Source of the DNA: Rhipidocladum racemiflorum
Taxonomy: Eukaryota; Streptophyta; Magnoliopsida; Poales; Poaceae
Assembly: GCA_036346355.1 (NCBI GenBank)
Contig: CM070572.1
Coordinates: forward strand, 43,437,944-43,501,943
DNA: 64,000 nt
Reading direction: 5' to 3'
Shown here: piece by piece, positions 31,699-64,000 of the stretch
How positions within the stretch are numbered: the stretch's first letter is position 1
Layout of the letters: the number at the start of each line of letters is the position of its first letter
Position numbers and translations under genes: made by a program
The notes under the pieces: model-generated
What the model saw: the letters and a program-made list of their open reading frames with translations, nothing else
The model's database searches: none
Told to the model about the DNA's origin: nothing

Positions 31699-33285
31699 TT
31701 GCTTTATATTTATTTCTGACAAAATGAAACATTGAGTGCATATTTGCTGTTGGGATATAAGCAACTGCTGGTAATTCCTATTACAAAACATTTTTTATCG
31801 CTTCTCTCTCTCAGTCCATCATCATATGTGTGCTTCTGCTAATCTTGATATGTTCTCATGTCAACCTATTATTTCAGGTGCTGAATGACTGTCCAAACCT
31901 TGCCGAACTAGTGGAACAGTTTTTTGCATGCCACATTATTGTGCAGACAAATGTGGAACTTGGAACAAGCTTATGCTTGTTCATACGCAGATTGTAGAGC
32001 ATGGGCATCAAGGTGTTTAATTGCTAGAAACACATGCTTTGACAAGCTTGATGATTGAATTTGTACATGACAATAGCCAGGCTGTGGCACAACAATCAGA
32101 GGTGACGATGTCCTGATGCTGCAGTTGATTCAATTTAGAAACTTGTTGAACACTAGGGCGATGAAGCTTTAATCTGATGGCTGGCTCCGTGGCTCGGCAA
32201 CTTCAGCTCTAATTGTCGTGGACGCTAGGCAGCTGGGAACGAGGTCACTGTGGGCGTACTGAGGATTTGTTAGATAGTCCACTGAGAAGTTATCAAGAAC
32301 GGCAATTTCAGTTTTGCCAACAAGCAGGTGGCACTCAGGTCAGAAAGATAAGGGATATTCAGAAAAAGGATGAAGGCATCAGGTAGTGCTGGGTGAGGGA
32401 AGATGCATCAGGGAGTCGGGACCCAGGGTCAGATTACTGAGTTATTCTAGAGTTGAACTGTGTAACAATGGCGTGCTTGTTGACTGTTGAGCTTGTAGTT
32501 TCCCTTTTCTCCAGCTTTTTGTGTTTATTTGACAATGCCAGTGTAAAGTTTTTTTTTCGCACTGTGCATCTTTTTTTCTTCTTCCCTTTTTTAAATTGGC
32601 TAAGAGCTCTAGCATTTCATTAAAGAAAAAGAGAACAACAACCGGATTACAAACGCACACACACTTAACACACACCACCACACACACACGCGTTTGCCTC
32701 TGGTTCCCTGCGAGCACGCGGGGTCGAGTAGGGCTCGAACCCGGGTGGGCGGGGCACACAACCACGTCCCCAACCCGGGTGTGCATCGTTTTTTCGGCAG
32801 AACCATTTGTGAAAGATAAGAAGCAAAAATGTCGAACAGATTCTCGTCAGCTAAGTAATTCTCCGTCATGACTTTCACGATTAACGTAAGCCGGTTTGGA
32901 AAGCAAAAATTTTACAAGAACTCTACATTACGATTTATTACCTACATCCAAAACAGCTCATACTGTGAACAATTCGTCTCGTTTAAATCGGAATCCGGAT
33001 GCCATTCATAAACTGACCGTTGCCCATTCGAAAACAGAGCAAGAGAAGAATAAAAGAAAAGGAAAGGAAATAATTAATTAAAAATTCGCCCTCTGACAGC
33101 ACAGTTACCTGGACCCATCCCACCACACCGACCATACACCACCAGACCACCTACCATCCTCCCCGCCACTAGGCTTATCCTCCTGTACTCTTCTTCCCTC
33201 CCTCCCATTCCCCAACTTAAACCACACCGGCCGACGCGGACGCCGGCGAGGTGCGCGGCAAGAGGCCACCACCTCCTCCGCAACC
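31699..33285 (+). other. TilS 3' UTR and intergenic spacer to PLSP1
   Basis: Holds the TilS 3' untranslated region, the SINE-like element at about 32596-32790, and the PLSP1 promoter and leader. A possible UTR intron (GT at 31771 to AG at 31877) is suggested by CTGCTG|GTAATT and TATTTCAG|GTGC, unproven. A CA-rich run lies at 32655-32690. From 33085 the sequence becomes C-rich, as expected for the PLSP1 leader. No further gene is supported. Confidence 0.55.
32596..32790 (-). mobile_element. SINE-like tRNA-derived sequence
   Basis: On the minus strand it carries a Pol III B-box-like GGTTCGAGCCC (32731-32741) and, upstream, a possible A box (TGGGGACGTGG). It ends in a T-rich tail with TTTAATGAAATGC. 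This layout is that of grass tRNA-derived SINEs such as Au; identity is not proven. Confidence 0.45.
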
Positions 33286-57233
<23,948 letters not shown>

Positions 57234-58110
57234 AAGTTCAACAATTAGTTATTGCGGTGTGAAGTTCAAGTTTCACGTGAAGTCCTATTTAGATTATTCC
57301 TCTCGTGTAGAAGCTCATAGAGGAATACTTGACAGCGGATCTCCTAGAAATCAGAAAGGGGAACAAATTTGGTTCTCCTAGAAATTAGAAAGAATGGTAA
57401 AGTTGGTAACAAGCGTAGAAACCATTTTGTTTCAAGGTTTCTGCTTGGTTTTGCCCCCTTGTTGTGTATCAGGGAAATTTGATATTTATCTTCCGTCAAT
57501 TGGAAGGTTCTTGTCCTAATGATGCAGAAAAACCTGTTTATGGGTTGAATTTTCAGGTTTTTGTAACACGTGTACATCACCAGAGTGACACTTCACTTGC
57601 CCTTCGTGCCGTTCTGACTTCTGACTGTCTTGGGTATTTGCTAATGCCTGACTTATTTGTGATTCGTCGAGGTTATAGTTTCAGTATGTGGAACTATTCA
57701 ATATCACAATATATGAATCTATTTTAAAATAGAAGAAAAATGACCTCCAGTCTTCCCACTGCAATGGACTTGAGTTGCACAAATCAAGATTCGGGTGATT
57801 TTTCATGCCACAAGGCAAAATAGTTTTGGATTTTGAAATAATGCTATGCAACTTATACTTACGCTTCGGTATAAAGGTGAAAGGGCATAAGTCAATATAT
57901 ATAAATTAGGAGGTCTTTGGAGAGATCTATCTATACTACACTAGTTTAAGATCATGCTAATGCAATGAGATATCATCCATACACAGCGATACAGTAATAA
58001 TGTATCAGGATCCGGATTTACATCCACACCCCTTGTGTATTCTGAGCTATTCCTATTATCGGTGTCTGGCTCACAGTACAATACTGACGAGTATCAGATC
58101 CATATATGCG
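57234..58110 (+). other. PLSP1 3' UTR and downstream flank
   Basis: Probable 3' untranslated region at its start; a short imperfect repeat TCTCCTAGAAAT(C/T)AGAAAG occurs at 57341 and 57376. The 87-codon open frame at 57464-57727 has no recognisable motif and is better read as UTR. Confidence 0.5.
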
Positions 58111-58974
58111 TAGGGGTGTGCATTTTTTAACCGAACCAAACCGCACTAACCGAAAATTTTGGTTTTCGGTTCGGTTTTAATTTTGATGTAATTCGGTTTA
58201 CGGTTTTCGAGTCGGTTTTGCAGTCCCAAAACCGAAATTTTGAAGCTGTTGTTCCACAAAATCCCCTTCGGCCCAATCTTCGAATCGCCATCTCCTCATC
58301 TCCCCGTCTCCAATGCATGAGCTCCCAACACTACCGAAGCTGATCCAACGCCGCTGCCACCTGCTGCCATATCCTTTGCTGCATCCGACGCATCCTTTGC
58401 CTCCATCGGGATCGCCCGTCCCCCAGGCCCCAAACCCATGCAGCATCCACGGCTCCTCCGCCTCCTCCGCTGCAAACTCCGCCTCCTCCGCTGCAAACTC
58501 CGCCTCCTCCACACGATCCAGGTTTGTGGTAGTTTTTTTTCCCTTAAGTATTAGCTTGTCTTAGTGTGTTTTCATTTCTCTATGTCAAATTACATCAGTC
58601 AACCATGTTAATCCATTGTTCATAGACCATAGTACATACAACTCTGCAGTGCGATTTTGTTGTATGAACATGCAATAATCAAGTTCCTCCAACGGTCATC
58701 ATAGATCCTCAATTTGCTGTCATTGACATGCACGGGATTGTTAACTGTTATTAGGCTTGGTGGTTTAAGGTTATCTTTCAATCTATGAATTCATGGATGT
58801 AACCATACTGTCAAATTTTGGTTTACCGAGAAACCGAAATAACCGAGCCAAATTTTTTCAGTTATTTTAGTTCAATTTTTGAATTTGAACCGAGAATTTT
58901 GGTTCCCAGTTTGTAAACACCTAATTTTTTTAAACTGAACCAATTTAACCGAAAAAATTGAATGCTCACCCCTA
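58111..58974. mobile_element. hAT-like element with CCGAAAA / TTTTCGG subterminal repeats
   Basis: 864 bp, termini TAGGGGTGTGCATT and AATGCTCACCCCTA, 8-bp target copies TATATGCG (58103-58110) and TATATGAG (58975-58982), one mismatch. Subterminal ACCGAAA/TTTCGGTT motifs at both ends. The centre holds a C/T-rich tandem (CCGCCTCCTCCGCTGCAAACT twice near 58460-58505). No transposase. Confidence 0.85.
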
Positions 58975-58982
58975 TATATGAG

Positions 58983-60119
58983 CATAAATGAAAGGGGTAA
59001 TTGATATTACATAATCTGTCATAATTATGCCTTATGGCCGGGTTTAACATAACGGACCGACAAGCTAAATGGGTTTTGTTTGAAAGTAGCAACGGAAAGA
59101 AAATAAACCAAAAAGTCCTCCATGACTTGCCACGGGCAATCGACTGTGGCTAACACTTAGTTTTCGCTATTTTCTTCATCACCAAAGTTGGATGCATTGA
59201 AGTATAAGCAACCATGAGTACAGAAGTACTCAGCAAGTCCCTATGCCAAATGCAAGTAGATATATGCAAAGCTTGCCGAGGGAAGTTTTAAAGATTATTT
59301 TTGCAGAAAGCAAGTTTTATTTCAAATACCATAATTATTCTCAAACCCTAAGATTTAGCATTTTTAACTTAAAACCAAAGTGTCTAGTTTATTTAAGCTT
59401 ACCGTTGTAGGATAAAGGATAACCAACTCTGCAATAATTTAAAAAATTAATACTAGAATTGAAAATTTTGACAATTAAAGCCTAAAAGCTCTAGGTTTCG
59501 TTAAGTGCACCAACAATCTAAATCTAAGCAAACTATATACTCCTAGAATAATGATCAAACATTAAATATATTAGGAATGTAAATTGCTCAAGTAAACAAA
59601 AGAAAGTAAACCACAGGAGAGAATGGCACCAAGAATTTTTCCTGTGGTCTCGGAGACTTGCCGATCTCCCCTAATCCACGTTGAGGAAGCTTGATCCAAT
59701 CAAGCCAGCTCATTGCGTAAATGAGCCTCCCTCGATCACTAGTGGTACCTCTTCCCGCTCCGGGTTGGTGAGCTCCTTGCCTTCACAACCAACCGAGCCG
59801 CCTCACGAGCTTCCTAAGGAAATCACCGGTTCCACACGCTTTTAAGCCATCTAGGATGCGGCAACCTCCAAGAGAATTTACTTGACGCTTTCTTGAAGGT
59901 GTTGAGTACTTCTAATGGCTCAATTTATGCAATGCAATCAATTTGCTCTTAATAACTCACATTTTGAGAATTGAATGCACTAAGGAGTAGAGAGAGTTGC
60001 TAGGGCTTATAATGTATTCAATGTGGTCACTAACCAAGCCCTTGATGTAGGTAGGGGGTATTTATATCCTCCCACCTAAAAAATAGCCGTTGGAGATTTT
60101 TTCTAGAAATTCCATTCGA
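58983..60119. other. Anonymous repeat, no gene
   Basis: 59210-59260 (CCATGAGTACAGAAGTACTCAG) resembles the palindrome arm (GCATGAGTACAAAAGGTACTCG near 18663), so this looks like the same family. From about 59600 the sequence changes character (GAGCTCCTTGCCTTCACAACC and similar) and runs into the TAGTGCCG array. No coding signal. Confidence 0.45.
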
Positions 60120-60715
60120 GTCCGGCACTACCGCCCTCTAAAGGCCAGTAGTGCCGGCCAGAGCTCCAATGACAGACCTAGTGCATTTAATGCACTAGGT
60201 TCTACCCAATACCACCTAACCCCATAAGTCCAGCGCTACCGCCCAAAATGGCCGGTAGTGCTGGCCAGAGCTCCAACGATAGACCTAGTGCATTTAATGC
60301 ACTAGGTTCTACCCAATACCACCTAACCCCATAAGTCCAGCGCTATCGCCCAAAATGGTCGGTAGTGCCGCATTTTGAAATGAGGCAAAAACATGCACTT
60401 TTGAAAAACAAGTACTGGGGTTATTGAGGCGGTACTGCCACTTGCCCAACAGTACCGCTTTAGATGGCTGGTAGTGCCGCTCAGGCTAAGGCACAAAATG
60501 CACGCTTTTTGTTAAATAAGTACTACCGTCTTAGGGGCGGTACTACTGCTCGCTTGGTAGTACCGCTGCTAAGGCGCGATAGTGCCGGCCTTAGAGCGTC
60601 GCTAAAAACACTACTTTTGTTAAATAACTACCGCCTTCTTGTGGGAAGTACTGTTGCACTTCTGGCAGTACCGCCCCTAAGGGGCCGGTAGTGCCGCTTT
60701 CACGAGCCAGCAGTA
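60120..60715. repeat. Array of inverted-sense TAGTGCCG/CGGTACTA motifs
   Basis: At least ten copies of (A/G)GTA(G/C)T(G/A)CCG-type words in both orientations, paired as short stem-loops. Within it, a 107-bp tandem duplication (60158-60264 and 60265-60371), each unit holding the palindrome CCTAGTGCAT-TTA-ATGCACTAGG. Dense short inverted motifs like this are typical of the subterminal region of CACTA-type DNA transposons; no CACTA terminus was found, so the class is open. Confidence 0.6.
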
Positions 60716-61599
60716 TTTTTGAAAAGGGGTTTTTATGTAAATGAATAAACATGAGTTATCACATTAATTGACTCTTTTTCAAGCTACTAATCAAGTCTCA
60801 TTTAATAGTACTGCACCTAATGTAGTAACCCGATCTCTCTCCAAACACCGAGATCAGCAAAATGCTATAAAAATGTCCTTAATTCTTTTACACCTTGATC
60901 TTGAGCTTGACTTCAAATATGGACTCATGACTTGCTGTTCATATTCCTTTGACGCGGACCAACCACCTTTTGCACACTCAAAGCAACATGTTAGTCTACA
61001 AATATTGATTGTCATTAATTACTAAAACCATACGAAATTGGGGGCCTATATGCTTCAATCGTGAGAGTGGAATCCCCCAATCTAAAATAGTGGAATCCCT
61101 CTACATACACTATACCATAGCCATAATTTTATGAAATTAAGTGAGAATTTATTCACAACCTTGTAACTAGGGGCATAGCTATTCAAATAGATGATACACT
61201 CTGCAAAGGTTGTGTAGCTTTACCGACAAGACATATCATGCTCATGCTTCTGTTTACGCTTCCATTGGTGAGAGTGACTGAGAAGATCATCACAAAGCCT
61301 TTACAACACCTAGTCCTGACACTTCTCCCGCCCAGTGGGTGAAACCCTAGACACTGGGACATGCCCGTTATGGGCGCACCCATAATGCTCCATTTAGTAG
61401 GTTACATTACCAATGAGGGACTCGTCTTTGTGAGGGAATCAACATCCCTTCTTGACAATAGAGTTCCAACATACTTAATTAACTTAGGCATCAATCATGC
61501 CAAAACTAAGCAAATTTATTGGATAGGTCGTGTCCGTACTTGACTTGTGGTTGCACAGTTGGTAGTCTAGTATGTCACAAGATTCAACACTTAATTAAC
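60716..61599. other. Unassigned spacer
   Basis: A/T-rich sequence with no element ends, open frame with motif, or RNA gene that I can support. It may belong to the same transposon as the preceding array. Confidence 0.4.
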
Positions 61600-61602
61600 T
61601 TA

Positions 61603-62153
61603 GAGCATCTCCAGCAGAGCCCCTAAACCTTAAAATAGGTAGTGTAGTAAAAAAAAAAAAACAGATCCAGCAGCCCCAACTCAAGCCCCTAAAATTAGGA
61701 GGCCCCTAAATTTGCCTCCTCAGCCAATTCCCAGGGGGCCCCAACTCAAGCCCCTAAAATTAGGAAGCCCCTAAATTTGCCTCCTCAGCCCCAATTCCCA
61801 GGGACACAAGTACAACCCCTATTATTGAAGATAGGGAAATACACGAGAGGCTTCGAAAATTTTATCATGTTTTGAAAATTTTAAATTTAAATTTGAAATA
61901 TCATGTTTTTAAATTGTAAATGTTAATATGCTTATGTTTTATGTATTACAAATATTTTTGATTGAATTTTAGTGGTGTGAAATGAAGATTATACATCGCG
62001 GATATGTCAAAATAGGAGAAAAAGTAAAATAGGGGCTGAGATTTAGGGGCTGTTGCTGGACTTATGCTCTGAAAACAGGACCCAAAAAAAATAGAGGGAG
62101 CCCCTAAATCCAAAATAAGAACCCTGTTTTAGAGACCCTTGCTGGAGATGCTC
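61603..62153. mobile_element. MITE with GAGCATCTCCAGCAG termini
   Basis: 551 bp, termini GAGCATCTCCAGCAGAG / TTGCTGGAGATGCTC, target duplication TTA (61600-61602 and 62154-62156). Same family as 27401-27685 by its ends. Contains a duplicated stretch CCCCAACTCAAGCCCCTAAA (61675 and 61740). Confidence 0.87.
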
Positions 62154-62156
62154 TTA

Positions 62157-63112
62157 GACGAGACAATCTATAAACCCAACTCTCGTGAAAATCCCTGCAC
62201 CGGTCTCTCACCACCCACTTGCCCAGGTCTCCACCAGTTTATAAAACATTTTCCGGTTTCCTGTGGTAACCCATGGTACCACAAAAAGTATCATACAATG
62301 TCCCAGGTTTGTAATGGCAATGTTTGTGTCATTCAAATTAACCACTAAGTATCACCTTCATTCATTAATGATTTATTAACGAACTAAGGGCAAATTATTA
62401 TGGTTATTAGCCTGGGATGACAAGGTCAGTGGAATGTCAACAATTAAGGAAGAGAATAACAAGTATTGATTATATGCTATAGTTAAGCATCAACATTTAA
62501 CATAGAATTTAATAAATAATACTATGCGTGCAATTAATATTTGAAAGCAAAGTATTTGCATTTGAAAAAGTATTTGCATTTGAAAACTAGGAGCAACATG
62601 GTCAATCATAAGGATTTTGTCTTGCTCAATAGTGGATAGGGTTGGTTCTTGATTGGCAGCGATGTGGGCATCTGAATCGTCAAAGTCTAGTGAAACGCAA
62701 ACAAATTCAATACCGATCCAAATAAATTGAAATGAACTCCCAAAATTATGATTTTGGTACAAATGAATAAATCTTGAATTTAGAAGCAAAAATCAAGTCA
62801 GTTGGCTTTAAAAAGAGGGAGAACAGGCTCTCCAAATTTTGACCTGAGAGAAAATTCTAGAAAATCCAAAGTTACTTCTAGGTGGGGTCCTTGGGATTCT
62901 TTTTCTTCTCATTATTTTTGTTAAAGAAAACAACTGTAGAAAAGTGGGTCCGACTGGTATTTTAATTTCTTTTCCATTTATTTTTATTAAGAAAACCCAA
63001 GAGACTGATAGGTGGGACCATGATCCACTAGACTTGGTCCATGCGATGGGGTTTTGGGTCCACATATCAGCGAGTACCATCTACGAACTAAGTCTATACA
63101 GGTTGTTTCAGC
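62157..63112. other. Anonymous repeat, no gene
   Basis: 62580-62690 (AGGAGCAACATGGTCAATC, then GTCTTGCTCAATAG) parallels 54130-54260. Probably the continuation of the family copy that starts near 59000, split by the material between. Confidence 0.4.
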
Positions 63113-64000
63113 TAGGGGTGAAAACGGTACGGAAATTTTTCGACCGTTCTGAAGAAAAACGGAAACGAAAGCCTTTTTTCGGAAACGGAATCGGAAAGTT
63201 TCGGTACGGAAACGGAAACGAAAAATTATTTTCGGAATCGGAAACGAAATCGGGAGAGTCAGCTCCGACGGAAACGGAAACGGATCGAAAATTCCGTACA
63301 AAACTAATCGAAAATTCCGATTAAAGCCCAACCAGTGATGGACCGTTTGGGCCTTCGGTGATTGGGTGATCAAGTGAGCAGGGCCAACCGGCCAAGATGC
63401 CCCATTATCGCCAGCACTCATTAGCAGCCAGACTCCAGTGCCCACTACCTAGTCGTCTCCGCTCCAACCCTAGACTCGATCTGCCCACTCCACAGCGCCG
63501 TGCCGCCGCCCTCCGTCCAACGCGCCGCCCCCGACGGCCCGACCAACGCCCCTCCACGACGTCGCCCCCGACCGGCGCCCCTTCAACGCCCCCTCGACCG
63601 GCGCCCCTGCAAAGCGACAACGCCCCCGACCGGCGCTCCTCCCCCACAGCCAGTGCCCTCGACTGGCGCCGCCCCGTGGATAGAGTATAGCCTTGTATTA
63701 AAGTGTGAAAAAAGCAAAGCAATAAGATAGAGAACAAAAGAAAAGAAGCAATGCTAAGTTTTCCACCGTGCAAGAGGATTGCTCTGTGTTTTTGATCAAA
63801 TACTGTTTTTTCCAGAAGTTCTCGTTCGAAGTTTCAGCCGAGACTTTGCTTCAGACGGAAGACGTTTTTCAGCGATGCGTTCTTTCTAGTCGTGTCTTTC
63901 AGCACATCAACAAAAGTGCGCCACAGAAGAACCTTGCTGGCCATGAGTTCTTGGGATGTGATCCAACAAAGAGCTCTTTCTAGCTATTTTTCTGAATTTC
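63113..64000 (+). mobile_element. Ac/Ds-like hAT element, left end only
   Basis: Starts TAGGGGTGAAAACGG, very close to the Ac/Ds terminus, followed to about 63300 by many AACGG/CCGTT words like the Ac transposase-binding sites (GGAAACGGAAACG repeated). A GC-rich stretch at 63400-63660 could be a leader, as in Ac. No transposase motif is visible before the window ends, and the opposite terminus is outside it. Confidence 0.6.

Noticed and set aside
32731..32741. tRNA gene suggested by the B-box-like GGTTCGAGCCC
   Set aside because: No cloverleaf can be drawn around it; better explained as a SINE-like relic.
57464..57727. 87-codon open frame downstream of PLSP1
   Set aside because: No motif, no splice or codon-use support; fits the 3' untranslated region.
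60120..60715. CRISPR-like repeat array
   Set aside because: Plant nuclear context, irregular spacing, motifs in both orientations; fits transposon subterminal repeats.
63405..63773. 122-codon minus-strand frame near the right edge
   Set aside because: Arg/Gly low-complexity frame in a GC-rich stretch of an Ac-like element; no conserved motif.

Overview
This is plant nuclear DNA, almost certainly from a grass (Poaceae; an Oryza-like genome is my best guess). The evidence is two spliced genes with canonical GT-AG introns and very GC-rich first exons that fall off in GC downstream, set in a dense nest of Ty3/Gypsy chromoviruses, a Ty1/Copia element, hAT elements, Tourist-type MITEs and a Helitron-like element. 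No bacterial gene, CRISPR array or rRNA gene was seen.

Only two cellular genes are supported, both on the plus strand. (1) 1224-31698: an 11-exon gene for an organelle-type tRNA(Ile)-lysidine synthase (TilS; Arabidopsis counterpart RASPBERRY3). The 2,025-nt CDS encodes 674 aa and every splice phase closes. (2) 33286-57233: a 6-exon gene for a plastidic type I signal peptidase (PLSP1 / chloroplast processing peptidase type), 882-nt CDS, 293 aa, with catalytic Ser and Lys both present. The two genes lie head-to-tail 1.6 kb apart. As I recall the Arabidopsis locus numbers, RSY3 (AT3G24560) and PLSP1 (AT3G24590) are also near neighbours, so the pair may be an old conserved microsynteny of two plastid-function genes.

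The exons total about 2.9 kb; most of the rest is transposon. TilS intron 3 holds Gypsy A (3074-8415). Intron 6 holds Gypsy B (10331-15798, minus strand) and a Tourist MITE. Intron 9 holds a Copia element (17338-27967) which itself contains a 6.1-kb inverted repeat (17827-23950), a second smaller inverted duplication (25406-26474), and several MITEs. Intron 10 holds a hAT-like and a Helitron-like element. PLSP1 intron 4 (20 kb) is a multi-level nest: an old hAT transposon with a minus-strand transposase (about 37153-53093) was split by Gypsy C (37591-43025) in its last coding exon, by Gypsy D (43318-48641) in a transposase intron, and by two non-autonomous hAT elements (51016-51878, 52027-52627).

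Downstream of PLSP1 (57234-64000) there is no supported gene. It holds a hAT element, an anonymous repeat family also seen in the big palindrome and in PLSP1 intron 4, an array of inverted TAGTGCCG-type motifs, a MITE with TTA target duplication, and at the right edge an Ac/Ds-like hAT terminus whose other end is outside the window.

Target-site duplications were read directly for Gypsy A (CACTC), B (ATGTG), C (CGGTG), D (TAGAG), the Copia (TTCAC) and most DNA elements, so element boundaries are firm. All four Gypsy elements and the Copia carry broken coding regions. Gypsy D is youngest, with 9 differences between its two 383-bp LTRs.
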